Shown: in pieces, positions 17,550-26,094 of the stretch
How the letters are laid out: every line of letters begins with the position of its first letter
Numbering within the stretch: the stretch's first letter is position 1
Source: Anaerolineales bacterium UBA3940
GTDB taxonomy: Bacteria; Chloroflexota; Anaerolineae; Aggregatilineales; UBA3940
Assembly: GCA_002385675.1 (NCBI GenBank)
Contig: DGDY01000229.1
Span: forward strand, 12,151-41,026
DNA length: 28,876 nt
Direction: 5' to 3'
Position numbers and translations under genes: made by a program
Notes under the pieces: model-generated
Seen by the model: the letters and a program-made list of their open reading frames with translations, nothing else
Database searches by the model: none
What the model was told of the DNA's origin: nothing

Positions 17550-17583
17550 GGCAAGTATACCTTGCCGCCATAACGCACCGCAA
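17550..17583 (-). promoter_or_regulatory. GH3-like gene promoter overlapped by a palindrome
   Basis: On the minus strand TTGCGG (17583-17578), an 18-base spacer and TATACT (17559-17554). The -10 lies inside a perfect inverted repeat GGCAAG-TATAC-CTTGCC (17550-17566), a shape typical of a repressor operator. No regulator gene is adjacent on the same strand; the nearest is the FHA-winged-helix gene. Confidence 0.5.
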
Positions 17584-17687
17584 CCGCGCAGCGTAGGGTT
17601 TGCGTAGGGTAGGCGACCAAATCACGTCCAAACTTACAGGTGGTGAGTGTGCTACTTTAGGATTGCGGACGCCTTCTTCTCCTCCTC

Positions 17688-17726
17688 AACGAAAAATGTC
17701 GCCATCCCCTGGCGACATTTTTCGTT
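17688..17726. terminator. Strong bidirectional Rho-independent terminator
   Basis: A perfect 17-bp stem (17688-17704 with 17710-17726) and a TCCCC loop. The GC-rich core TGTCGCCA/TGGCGACA is flanked by A5 and T5 within the stem, so a U-run follows the core on either strand. It lies 19 bases past the stop of the last ABC permease gene on the minus strand and separates that operon from the GH3-like gene. The rest of 17513-17744 shows only the GH3 promoter. Confidence 0.9.
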
Positions 17727-17744
17727 TGTAATAGCAGAGCGCCG

Positions 17745-18566
17745 CTACTGCCGCCGCTCCCCGCCGGGAAGGTTTCGCCGCCATGCATCGCTTACGCCCA
17801 TCACCGCCAGCACCGCAAGCGTCAGCAGCAGGCCCGGCGGCAGCGCGATCCACGGCGCGTCACGCAGGTACGGCCTGCCCTCCCCGAGAATGCGCCCCCA
17901 CGTCGGCACGGAAGGCCCGCCGCTCACGCCGAGAAAGTCAAGCGCGGCGAGGTTCAGCAGCGACCAGGCCAGGATGACCGAGGCGAACGCCGCCAGTTCC
18001 CCCGCGATATTGGGCAGGATGTGCCGCCGCCAGATCCAGAACGGGCCGCCGCCGAGCGTGCGCGCAGCGTCGATGAACGGGCGCTCGCGCACCGCAAGGA
18101 TCGAAGCGCGCACCAACCGTGCGTAGATGGGCACGAGCGCCAGCCCCACCGCCACAGCAGACTGCCACAGCCCGATATCAAGGATCGCAACGATGACGAG
18201 CGCCAGCAGCAGCGACGGAAACGCAAGCAGCACGTCCGCGCCGCGCATCAGCACCCGGTCGACCCAGCCGCCAGCCATGCTTGCGGCGCTGCCAACAACC
18301 AGCGCCCCGGTAAGCGCGATACTGCCAGCAAGCAGCGCCGCTCCGAGCGAGTTCCGCGCGCCCCACACCGTCCGGCTGAAGACATCTCGCCCGAGATGGT
18401 CCGTGCCGAGCGGGTGCCCGTTGCCGGGTGCAAGAAAGGCCGCCTCGATCGGCCCGCCGGTTGGCCCGCCCGGTGCAAGGACCGGTGCGAGCAGCGCGGC
18501 CAACACAATCAGGGCGAATACCGCCAGCCATACGCGCCACAGCGCCGTCAGACACCCGCCCCTCAT
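17745..18566 (-). CDS. ABC transporter permease, DppC-like
   Basis: 273 residues, second inner-membrane permease of a peptide/opine/nickel-type importer. Features: an N-terminal helix (WLAVFALIVLAALLAPVLA), the family segment HPLGTDHLGRDVFSRTVWGARNSL, six membrane segments in all, and an EAA-type loop (ARTLGGGPFWIWRRHILPN) that docks the ATPase. The start is ATG 18566 with GGAG upstream; it overlaps the stop of the DppB-like gene as ATGA, which indicates translational coupling. The same frame is open further upstream to 18845, but that part reads as out-of-frame permease sequence. Substrate unknown. Confidence 0.92.
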   Translation of the reverse strand: MRGGCLTALWRVWLAVFALIVLAALLAPVLAPGGPTGGPIEAAFLAPGNGHPLGTDHLGRDVFSRTVWGARNSLGAALLAGSIALTGALVVGSAASMAGGWVDRVLMRGADVLLAFPSLLLALVIVAILDIGLWQSAVAVGLALVPIYARLVRASILAVRERPFIDAARTLGGGPFWIWRRHILPNIAGELAAFASVILAWSLLNLAALDFLGVSGGPSVPTWGRILGEGRPYLRDAPWIALPPGLLLTLAVLAVMGVSDAWRRNLPGGERRQ

Positions 18567-19492
18567 AGCGTCTCCTGCCTGATACGCGGGTCGAGCCAGG
18601 CCTTGCCGATGTCCGCAAGCAGGTTGAGCACGCCGTACACCACCGCCGAGAGCACCACGATCCCCTGCACAACGGGAAGGTCTTTGTCCAGCACAGCGAA
18701 AAGCAGCAGCCGCCCCAGCCCCTGCCGCGCGAACACGATCTCGGTGACAACCGCCCCGCCGAGCAGAAAGCCAAACTGCAACGCAACAACGTCCAGCGTC
18801 GGCAGCATCCCCACGCGCAGCGCATGGCGGATGCCCGTCTGCCACGCGTTCAGGCCCTTTGCCTTCGCCAGGAGCACAAACGGCTCATGCCGCACCTGCC
18901 CGATGCCCGCCTCGACGGTGCGCGAGATCCCCGCCGCTACGTTCAGCCCGACGACCAGCGCAGGCATGACAAGCTGAGCGAGCGTGCCCTGCCCGGTCGC
19001 GGGTAGAATGCCAAGCACGACCGCGCCGATCCAGATCGCGACCGTGCCGGAGAACATCACCGGCACGGAAAGCAGCAGACCGGTCAGGCCGTGGCACACT
19101 GCCCCCAGCCAGCGCCCTTCCCCGAGCGACGCCGCCACGCCGAGCGCCACGCCTGCAACCACCGCGACAACCATGCTTGCCAGCGCGAGCCGCGCCGTCG
19201 GGCCGATCTGCTGCCTGATCATCAGGCTGACCGGCTGCCCGGCGGACCACGACACGCCGAGATCGGCCCGCACCAGCCCGCTCAGATAGCGCACGTACTG
19301 CACGTAGATCGGGGCGTCGAGGCCCAGTGCCTCACGTCGCTGCTCGATGACATCCTGCGAGGCGGTACTCTGTGAGAGCGCAGCTTCGGCGGGGTCTCCG
19401 GGGACGATGTAGATCGCCAGGAAGACGAGCGTCACAGCCGCCCACAGCGTGAGGAGTATTCCGGCGAGGCGGCGTACGACGAAGCGCACCAT
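18563..19492 (-). CDS. ABC transporter permease, DppB-like
   Basis: 309 residues, first inner-membrane permease of the importer. It begins with the typical family start MVRFVVRRLAGILLTLW, then IVPGDPAEAAL, an external loop, the conserved YLSGLVRADLGVSW segment, six membrane segments in all, and an EAA loop (LLAKAKGLNAWQTGIRHALR) for the ATPase. It lies 11 bases after the substrate-binding lipoprotein gene and overlaps the DppC-like gene by four bases. No ATP-binding protein gene follows before the terminator at 17688-17726. Confidence 0.92.
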   Translation of the reverse strand: MVRFVVRRLAGILLTLWAAVTLVFLAIYIVPGDPAEAALSQSTASQDVIEQRREALGLDAPIYVQYVRYLSGLVRADLGVSWSAGQPVSLMIRQQIGPTARLALASMVVAVVAGVALGVAASLGEGRWLGAVCHGLTGLLLSVPVMFSGTVAIWIGAVVLGILPATGQGTLAQLVMPALVVGLNVAAGISRTVEAGIGQVRHEPFVLLAKAKGLNAWQTGIRHALRVGMLPTLDVVALQFGFLLGGAVVTEIVFARQGLGRLLLFAVLDKDLPVVQGIVVLSAVVYGVLNLLADIGKAWLDPRIRQETL

Positions 19493-19503
19493 GGCCGACT
19501 CGC

Positions 19504-21120
19504 CTACGGTTCCAGCTTGAGGTCGGTCAGGTAGGGGAACCAGCCCTCCGCATCGAAGTGGAGGCCCTGCAAGCTCGGCTGGTAACCGTTCAGGTTGACC
19601 TGCTCACGGATGGGCAGCACAAGCGCCTGCTCCATGATCCGTGTCTGGATCTGGCTGTAAAGCTCCGCGCGCTGCACGGGGTCCATAGCGGCCTGCGCCT
19701 GCCGCAGCCAGGCATCCAACTCGCGGTCAGCATGGCGGGACCAGCTTCGCGCGCCATCGGTGAGGTAGGCGGGGTTCATCACCACCGGGTCAAGCCCGGC
19801 AAAGTTCAGCCCGATGGCGTTGTATTCTCCGCTCGCGGCCACATCCGACAGCATCGGGAAGGATGCCACCTGCTGCACCCGCACCCGTACGTTGAGCGTC
19901 GACTCCCACTGGTTCTTGATCAGTTCCGCCACCTCCGGGAACATGCTCCAGGGCGGGGCCACGATCACGATCTCCAGCGGGTTGCCGCCCTCATCGCGCC
20001 AGCCGTCTCCATCGCTATCCACCCACCCGGTCTGGTCAAAGAGCGCTATCGCCTGTGCCGGGTCATACTCGTACATCGTGGCGACCGCCGGTTCATAAAA
20101 CAGCGTGTTGGACGTAATCGGCCCGGTAGCGACGGGCGAAAAGCCCTGGGACAGCGTCTGCACGATGATCTGCCGGTCGGTGGCGAGGAGCAACGCCCGG
20201 CGCACCTCCAGGCTGCTCGTCGGCACCCGGTTGGTGTTCAGCAAGAACCCAAGCGGCTGCCCGGGAATCGGTGATTCCTCCAGTTCGATCACCCCATCGG
20301 CACGCAGCCGCCGGGCATCGGTCGGAAGGAGCTCGCCCATCACGTCCACCTCGCCGCTCTCGATTGCCAGCGAGCGCGAAGCTGGATCGGTGTAGAACCG
20401 GAACACAACCCTGTCAATATGAGGACGCCCCTGGTTCTCAACGACAGACGGCGCCCAGGCGTAGTCTGGATTGGCCTCCAGCACAAGACGGTCGTTCACC
20501 ACGTACTCGACAAAGCGGTAGGGGCCGGTTCCAACCTGATGGAACTGGTAGGTTGCCGTGTCGTAACGCTGGAGCGCGGTCGGGGAAGCCATGCCGAGGT
20601 ACGGCTGGCTAAGCCCGTCAAGCAGCGGAGCGAACGGCTCCGTCAGCACGAGCCGGACGGTTGTGTCATCCACCACCTCGACACGCTGTACCGGCCCGAG
20701 CAGCCCGGCGGCTTTCAACGAGTTGGCGTCTTCGGACAGCACCCGCTCGATGTTCACCCGCACGGCATCCGCGTTGAAGGGCGTCCCATCGTGGAAGGTG
20801 ACATCGTCCCGCAGATAGAAGGTGTAGGTCAGGCCATCGTCGCTCACCTCCCACCTCTCGGCCAGCCCCGGGACGAACTCCAGCGTTTCGGCATCGCGAT
20901 ACACGAGCGTGTCGTAGATGCTCCTGAGCGGGATGCCCAGTTCTGACGAGGCGTGGATGTGCGGGTCAATGCCTGAGGGTACCAGCGTCAACCCATAGGT
21001 AATCTCGGTGACGTTCTCTTCCTCCGGCTGGCTGCAAGCCGGAAGGCTCAGCACGGCGATAAGCAGCAGAACAAGCGCAAGCCACGTCTGCAGGCGTGGC
21101 GGCTTTCTCGTGTGGTTCAT
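19504..21120 (-). CDS. ABC transporter substrate-binding lipoprotein, DppA-like (family 5)
   Basis: 538 residues. A lipoprotein signal with lipobox LPAC (Cys29) anchors it to the membrane. The mature part is a family 5 solute-binding protein (peptides, nickel, opines and others): YGLTLVPSGIDPHIHASSELG, the AERWEVSDDGLTYTFYLRDD region (split here for length: AERWEVSDDG then LTYTFYLRDDV), DGTPFNADAVRVNIERV, and a DSDGDG loop common in the family. Start: ATG 21120 with AGGAG seven bases upstream; a GTG at 21126 is too close to that site. First gene of a three-gene unit with the two permeases. The ligand cannot be deduced. Confidence 0.92.
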   Translation of the reverse strand: MNHTRKPPRLQTWLALVLLLIAVLSLPACSQPEEENVTEITYGLTLVPSGIDPHIHASSELGIPLRSIYDTLVYRDAETLEFVPGLAERWEVSDDGLTYTFYLRDDVTFHDGTPFNADAVRVNIERVLSEDANSLKAAGLLGPVQRVEVVDDTTVRLVLTEPFAPLLDGLSQPYLGMASPTALQRYDTATYQFHQVGTGPYRFVEYVVNDRLVLEANPDYAWAPSVVENQGRPHIDRVVFRFYTDPASRSLAIESGEVDVMGELLPTDARRLRADGVIELEESPIPGQPLGFLLNTNRVPTSSLEVRRALLLATDRQIIVQTLSQGFSPVATGPITSNTLFYEPAVATMYEYDPAQAIALFDQTGWVDSDGDGWRDEGGNPLEIVIVAPPWSMFPEVAELIKNQWESTLNVRVRVQQVASFPMLSDVAASGEYNAIGLNFAGLDPVVMNPAYLTDGARSWSRHADRELDAWLRQAQAAMDPVQRAELYSQIQTRIMEQALVLPIREQVNLNGYQPSLQGLHFDAEGWFPYLTDLKLEP

Positions 21121-21170
21121 CGACACTCCTGTGGCGTTTTTACCAGCACCCCTTTGGCGAATGCGAGCAG

Positions 21171-21199
21171 ATTATAAGACACGTGCCTGCTCACGACAA
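21171..21199 (-). promoter_or_regulatory. Promoter of the ABC importer operon
   Basis: On the minus strand TTGTCG (21199-21194), a 17-base spacer and TATAAT (21176-21171). Transcription would start near 21164, about 44 bases before the lipoprotein ATG. The divergent plus-strand gene at 21246 has no equally clear promoter in this gap. Confidence 0.72.
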
Positions 21200-21245
21200 T
21201 ACACGCGCCGCTGCACTTTTGAAAGCTGCTCCGGGGGGCGGTAAA

Positions 21246-22223
21246 ATGCCGGACATGCAAAATGAAATCTACGGACACTGCACCGTCTGCGGTCTCAGGC
21301 TCAGCGAGCGCCTCACGTATCGCGGTCGCAATTACTGCAGACGGCACCTCGAGACATTCTCCGACGATGTCGATCCGCTCTGGCAGACCAGCCTGTTCAT
21401 TCTGGGTCTGCTGCTGGCGGTCATCGTCGCGCTTGCCATCGCCGGGCAGTTTTTCGGCGCAGAGGTCACCGGCGCGCCGCGCATCATCCTGGGCGTTGCG
21501 ATCTCGGTCCTCCCGGCATTACTGTGGCTTTTCTTCCTGACGCGGCTTGCCGCATTGCGAGAGGTCGAACTGTCGCCGCTGCTGCCGACGATGTTCGTGC
21601 TCGCCGCGCTGATTGCCGCTGCCATCGCCCGCCCGCTGCTCTTCGAGATCATCGACCTCGATGGTTGGCTTGCCCAGGCGACGGCCTCCAGCCGGTTGAG
21701 CGCGAATATCCTGCTGGGCGGCTCGATTCACGCCTTCCTGCTGTACGCCATGGTGCGCTACACCGTCTGGCAGACGCCTTCATTTGAGCACCGCGCCGAT
21801 GGCGTGCTGTACGGGCTTGTCACCTCGTGGGGCTACGCTGCGACGTATAACACGCTGTTCGTCTTTGACTACGGCGGCGTTTCCCTGGTGAACGGCAGCT
21901 ACCGCATCCTGACGCAGACCTTCGCCTTCCTCGTGACCGGTCTCGTGCTCGGCTATTTTCTCGGGCGCAACCGCTTTGAGGATATGCCCTTCTACTTCAT
22001 GTCTGCGGGGGTGGCGCTGGCCGGTTTCCTCAACGGCTTCCTGTTCTATGCCGGGACGGAGCTGAACAACATCGCCGTAAACCTCACGTCGGACGGCTTC
22101 AGCCCATGGCCCGGACTGCTGTTTAACCTCGCCTTCCTGGTGCTCACGTTCGCCGCGGTTTACGGCCTGCTGCGCCGGCACAACAAGCTGACCAAGCTCC
22201 ATTTGGAGAGCATATCCGCATGA
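21246..22223 (+). CDS. Zinc-ribbon membrane protein, PrsW-like but lacking catalytic residues
   Basis: 325 residues. A short cytoplasmic N-terminus carries a C-x2-C...C-x2-H motif (Cys12, Cys15, Cys31, His34) that probably binds zinc, followed by about eight membrane segments. The segment ADGVLYGLVTSWGYAATYN lines up with the PrsW membrane-protease motif DGxxYGxxxGxGFAxxEN, but the catalytic Glu is Tyr here, the EE motif is absent and the later HGxxN His is missing. So it looks like an inactive PrsW relative; that assignment is moderate. Start: ATG 21246 after a G-rich ribosome site (GGGGGGCGG, 21233-21241); ATG 21255 is possible. The stop overlaps the next start as ATGA. Confidence 0.65.
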   Translation: MPDMQNEIYGHCTVCGLRLSERLTYRGRNYCRRHLETFSDDVDPLWQTSLFILGLLLAVIVALAIAGQFFGAEVTGAPRIILGVAISVLPALLWLFFLTRLAALREVELSPLLPTMFVLAALIAAAIARPLLFEIIDLDGWLAQATASSRLSANILLGGSIHAFLLYAMVRYTVWQTPSFEHRADGVLYGLVTSWGYAATYNTLFVFDYGGVSLVNGSYRILTQTFAFLVTGLVLGYFLGRNRFEDMPFYFMSAGVALAGFLNGFLFYAGTELNNIAVNLTSDGFSPWPGLLFNLAFLVLTFAAVYGLLRRHNKLTKLHLESISA

Positions 22224-22834
22224 CGGACATAACCTGGGACTGGGATGAACAATTGGAGGATGTGCAGTCCGGCCTGACGCGCAACGACAGGCTGTCTGCC
22301 ATCCTGGTCGTGCTGCTCACGCTCGCCGCTGTTGCGCTGGGCATCGTGCTCAGGCAGCGCGCGAGCGGCCAGGAGTGGACCTACATCAGCCGGGCGGCGG
22401 GCATCGAAGCCACCTACCCCGCCGGCTGGCTGATCGATGAGGGCGAGGACTACGTGGTTCGGATGCGCGATCCGAAGGCCCGCCCCTTCAAGACGCAGTA
22501 CCAGATCACGACCGTCCCGGCGGGCGGCGAAACGTCCATCCGCAACGTGCTCGACGGTCTGACCATCCAGCGCTCGACCGACCTCGCCGCGTATCGCGTG
22601 CTCAGCGTGCAGGACATCACGGTTGGGGAGATGACGTTCACACGGATGAACTTCTCATTCGTGGACGCCGACCCCAACCCGTTCATCCAGCGCCTGCCCA
22701 CAGTCGTGCTCGGCACTGACATCTTCATCCGGGACGGCGACCGGGTGGTGGTCGTCACCTATATGGCAGATGAGGACACGTTCGACGAAGGTTACGACAG
22801 TTTCGAACGCTTTTTGAACACGCTGCGGTACTAA
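22220..22834 (+). CDS. Single-pass membrane protein with external domain, unknown function
   Basis: 204 residues, not recognised. A charged cytoplasmic N-terminus (about 1-24) is followed by one membrane helix (about 25-44) and an external domain of about 155 residues beginning with a YPAGW segment and ending in a DSFERFLNTLRY stretch. That ending resembles PsbP-like or lipoprotein LpqN-like domains (folds that often end with a FxxFLxTLx helix), a weak similarity only. It overlaps the upstream gene by ATGA and is 13 bases before the pseudoprotease gene, so it is probably made and used with both. Confidence 0.7.
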   Translation: MTDITWDWDEQLEDVQSGLTRNDRLSAILVVLLTLAAVALGIVLRQRASGQEWTYISRAAGIEATYPAGWLIDEGEDYVVRMRDPKARPFKTQYQITTVPAGGETSIRNVLDGLTIQRSTDLAAYRVLSVQDITVGEMTFTRMNFSFVDADPNPFIQRLPTVVLGTDIFIRDGDRVVVVTYMADEDTFDEGYDSFERFLNTLRY

Positions 22835-22847
22835 CACGGTCATTCTC

Positions 22848-25133
22848 ATGACTTTTCTATCTGGTATTCTGAACCCGTCACGCCAGAAGCGGATTCTCCC
22901 GCTGCTGGTGGTGCTGCTCGTCGCGACCCTGGCGCTGACCGCCGCCGCGCTCGCACAGGACGAAACCCCTGAGCCCAGCCCGGTTGAGCGCGCTCGCCAG
23001 GCGACCGTCTTCCTCATGCAGACGTACGAATCTGCCGGCACGCAGATCCTTTCGTGTGTCGGTTCCGGCACCATTGTCAGCGAGAACGGGCTGATCCTCA
23101 CCAACGCCCACCTCGCGTCGTCGCTCGGCCCGTGCCGGGGTGATCGCATCATCGTGGCGCTGCCCGTCCGGCTGGACGAGCCGCCCGTGCCCACCTATCT
23201 TGCAGAGCCGGTTGTCATCGACGAAGGGCTGGACCTCGCTGTGCTTCAGGTCAGAGGTAGCCTCGACGGCAGCCTGATTGACACGAGCGCGCTCAACCTG
23301 CCCGCCGTCACCATTGGCGACCCCTCGACGCTGACGCCCGGCAGCGCGATGTCCGTCGTCGGCTATCCGGACCTCAGCACGTCGAGCGTCACGCACGTGC
23401 CGGGCGTGGTGACGGGCATCACCGCCGAGAAGGGCGGCGGTAGCATGGCGTGGCTGCGCACCGACTCCGAGCTTGGCGGGACCATGGCGGGCGGCGGCGC
23501 GTACAACGCCAACGGCCAGCTTGTCGGCGTGCCGACGAGCGCGCCGGGTACAAGCGGCACGACACCCGGCCCGATGTGCCTGAGCGTGCAGGACAACACC
23601 CGCGACGGTCTAATTACCGAGGCGGATGCCTGCGTGCCAATCGGCGGCGATGTCACCAGCGTACGCCCGATTGTCTTTGCTCGCCCGCTCATTGAATCCG
23701 CGCGGCGCGGCCTGCAGATGGAGCGCGCGCCCGGCCTGCCGAGCAGCCCGCCGGTCGATGAGCCGTCGGTCAGCCGCCTGTTCTTCTCCACCGGGGTGAC
23801 GGCCAACGGCCACCCAGTCGATGTTGTCACGGCGCTGCCCAGCGGTGCGAAGAGCCTGTTCCTGTTCTTTGACTATGCCAACATGCAGCCGGGCACGCCC
23901 TACGAGATTCGTGTCACGCGGGACGGCATCGACATGCCGCAGTTCAGCCTGGGGCCGCTGGCCTGGGGCGGCGGGCCAAACGGGATATGGTATGTCGGCA
24001 CTGAGGGCAAGACCTGGCCCGATGGCAACTACGAGTTCACCATTCTGTTGAACGGCCAGATCGCCGCGTCGCGCAGCATCACCATCGGCGCTGCGCCCGA
24101 CCCGGAGATATTCCGCAACCTGACCTTCGGCCTGCCCACCGCGGACGGTACGCTGCAGCAGCCAGGGGTGCTCTTCCCTGCCGGGATTACCCGACTTGCC
24201 GCACAGTTTGAGTTCTCCGGTATGCGCGAGGGGCAAAGCTGGCGCGAGGTGTGGTATCTCAACGGTACGCCGATCTTCGACGAGACGCGCACTTGGTCCG
24301 CGGGCTCTGACGGGCAGACGACTGCCAGTATCAACACCGAGGAGGGCCTGCCTCTCGGCAACTACCGGCTGGAGTTGTACATCGGCGACCGGCTGGCGGC
24401 GACCGGCGATGTGACGCTCGCAGGGACAGCTTCCGCCGACGGCTCACCGCGCATCTTCGCCGATACACGCGTCTCCAGTGAGATCGCCCGCGATGGGTCG
24501 CCAGCGGGCCAGGTAGGCAGCAGCGGCCTGACCCTGCCGCTCGGTGTCAACAGTATCTATGCCTTCACCGACTGGGATTCCATCCCCAACGGGCTGGAGT
24601 GGACCTACCGCTGGTTCCTCGACGGGCGTCTGATCGCCTCCAAAACCGAGCGCTGGGATGCTGGCGGCGTCGGTGAGGGCTACTGGGTCAGCCTGAGTTC
24701 GGACAGCGCGCTGCCCGAGGGCCAGTACACTGTCGAGCTTCTCGTCAAGAACCGGCCCATGTATTCGGCGTCGGTTGCCGTTGGCAGCGGCGCGCAGCCC
24801 ATCAGCGGTATCGAGGCGGAGAGCGATGAGGTTTTCATCCAGGGGCGCGTCGTCGATGCGCTGACCGGGGAGGGCATCCCCGATGCGCTGGTGATCGTGC
24901 TCGATGTGATGCTTGAGTCACCAAGCTTCACCTGGAATGAGTCGGAGATCCACACGCAGGCTATCACCGACCGCCAGGGAGCCTTCAGCCTGCCGCGCGG
25001 ACTGCCGCGTGGGAACTACTACACGATGTACGTGTTCGCAGAGGGCTACATCACGATTGTGGAAGACAACCTGACGATCTTCCGCTCGCAGGAATCCCCT
25101 GCGACGATGACTATTGAGATGAGCCGCCCATAG
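22848..25133 (+). CDS. Secreted trypsin-fold pseudoprotease with three Ig-like repeats
   Basis: 761 residues. A signal peptide (about 15-36) leads to a short Pro/Glu linker and a trypsin-like (S1C/HtrA type) domain, about 46-290: His88 in LTNAHLA and Asp129 in DLAVLQV match the catalytic pair, but the GNSGGP motif reads TMAGGG, with Ala214 at the Ser position (codon GCG). An EF-hand-like DNTRDGLITEAD loop follows (249-260). Three related beta-sandwich repeats (about 311-413, 422-525, 535-646) each end in a LPxGxY strand pair. A carboxypeptidase-regulatory-like domain (about 662-760) closes the protein. No PDZ domain. It probably acts outside the cell as a binding protein rather than a protease. 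Third gene of its operon. Confidence 0.82.
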   Translation: MTFLSGILNPSRQKRILPLLVVLLVATLALTAAALAQDETPEPSPVERARQATVFLMQTYESAGTQILSCVGSGTIVSENGLILTNAHLASSLGPCRGDRIIVALPVRLDEPPVPTYLAEPVVIDEGLDLAVLQVRGSLDGSLIDTSALNLPAVTIGDPSTLTPGSAMSVVGYPDLSTSSVTHVPGVVTGITAEKGGGSMAWLRTDSELGGTMAGGGAYNANGQLVGVPTSAPGTSGTTPGPMCLSVQDNTRDGLITEADACVPIGGDVTSVRPIVFARPLIESARRGLQMERAPGLPSSPPVDEPSVSRLFFSTGVTANGHPVDVVTALPSGAKSLFLFFDYANMQPGTPYEIRVTRDGIDMPQFSLGPLAWGGGPNGIWYVGTEGKTWPDGNYEFTILLNGQIAASRSITIGAAPDPEIFRNLTFGLPTADGTLQQPGVLFPAGITRLAAQFEFSGMREGQSWREVWYLNGTPIFDETRTWSAGSDGQTTASINTEEGLPLGNYRLELYIGDRLAATGDVTLAGTASADGSPRIFADTRVSSEIARDGSPAGQVGSSGLTLPLGVNSIYAFTDWDSIPNGLEWTYRWFLDGRLIASKTERWDAGGVGEGYWVSLSSDSALPEGQYTVELLVKNRPMYSASVAVGSGAQPISGIEAESDEVFIQGRVVDALTGEGIPDALVIVLDVMLESPSFTWNESEIHTQAITDRQGAFSLPRGLPRGNYYTMYVFAEGYITIVEDNLTIFRSQESPATMTIEMSRP

Positions 25134-25149
25134 GCTCGGCGTCGCGTGG

Positions 25150-26094
25150 TCAGCCGTTGGCGCTGCCACCCAGCCACCGGCTGACCACCTCCCGTATCTC
25201 CTCATACCCCGTCTCGTCGAGGTTGAACCACCGGATGGACGGGTCGTCCTCGCGGAACCACGTTGCCTGCTGGCGCACAAAGCGGCGCGTCTCCCGCTTG
25301 ATAGCCTGCACCGCCTCATCGAGCGTTGCCTCGCCGTTGAGATAGGCGCTGAACTGCCGGTAGCCGAGGCTGCTCATCGCGGGAAGCTCCCAGCCGTAGC
25401 CGCGCGCCAGCAGCCCACGCACTTCCTCCAGCAGCCCCGCCCGCATCATCTGGTCGATCCGCTCGTCGATGCGTGCATACAGGGACTCGCGCGGGCGCGT
25501 CAGCCCGATCTGCAGGATGTCGTAGGGCGGCGGTGTGCGCTCCTGTACCACGCTGATCGGCGTGCCGGAGACGAGGTAGACTTCGAGCGCGCGCACTACG
25601 CGCCGCACATTGCGGTAGTCGATACTCTCCGCGGCGGCAGGGTCTACTGCGCCGAGCCAGGCATGCAGGGCGGTCGCCCCGTAGACGTGCGCAAACCCGG
25701 TGAGGTCTGCGCGCAGTTCGGGGTGCGGCGGCACCCGGGGGATCCCCCAGCCTTCAACCACCGCGCGCACATACTGGCCCGTCCCGCCAACGAGCAGCGG
25801 GAGCTTGCCTTCTGCGTGCGCCCGATCGATGGCGGCGTAAGCCATTTCCTGAAACTCCGCCAGCGACAGCGGCTCATCCGGGTCGAGGATGTCGATAAGG
25901 TAGTGCGGGGCCGCCGCTTGCTCCTCGGGCGTCGGCTTCGCCGTGCCGATGTCCATTTCCCGGTATACCTGCCGCGAGTCGGCGGAGATGATCACACCGT
26001 CAAAATCCTGCGCGAGCCGCACAGCAAGCCCCGTCTTGCCGACGGCGGTCGGCCCGACGATGACGACGAGCGGCAGCCGTCTCGCTTCAGCCAT
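25150..26094 (-). CDS. miaA: tRNA dimethylallyltransferase
   Basis: Transfers a dimethylallyl group to A37 of tRNAs reading UNN codons. 314 residues, with the P-loop GPTAVGKT (about 13-20), the SADSRQVYREMDIGTAKP motif, LVGGTGQYVRA and the C-terminal tRNA-contact region containing SSLGYRQF and RRFVRQQATWFR. Start: ATG 26094 puts the P-loop at the usual distance from the N-terminus and overlaps the yraN stop by eight bases; ATG 26109 is an alternative adding five residues. Co-transcribed with yraN and convergent with the pseudoprotease gene, 16 bases apart. Confidence 0.96.
   Translation of the reverse strand: MAEARRLPLVVIVGPTAVGKTGLAVRLAQDFDGVIISADSRQVYREMDIGTAKPTPEEQAAAPHYLIDILDPDEPLSLAEFQEMAYAAIDRAHAEGKLPLLVGGTGQYVRAVVEGWGIPRVPPHPELRADLTGFAHVYGATALHAWLGAVDPAAAESIDYRNVRRVVRALEVYLVSGTPISVVQERTPPPYDILQIGLTRPRESLYARIDERIDQMMRAGLLEEVRGLLARGYGWELPAMSSLGYRQFSAYLNGEATLDEAVQAIKRETRRFVRQQATWFREDDPSIRWFNLDETGYEEIREVVSRWLGGSANG

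Noticed and set aside
18567..18845. N-terminal extension of the DppC-like permease
   Set aside because: It overlaps the DppB-like gene out of frame, has no membrane or signal features, and ATG 18566 has a ribosome site and an ATGA overlap.
21096..21245. N-terminal extension of the PrsW-like gene
   Set aside because: It runs through the start codon and promoter of the divergent ABC lipoprotein gene; the zinc-ribbon part begins after ATG 21246.
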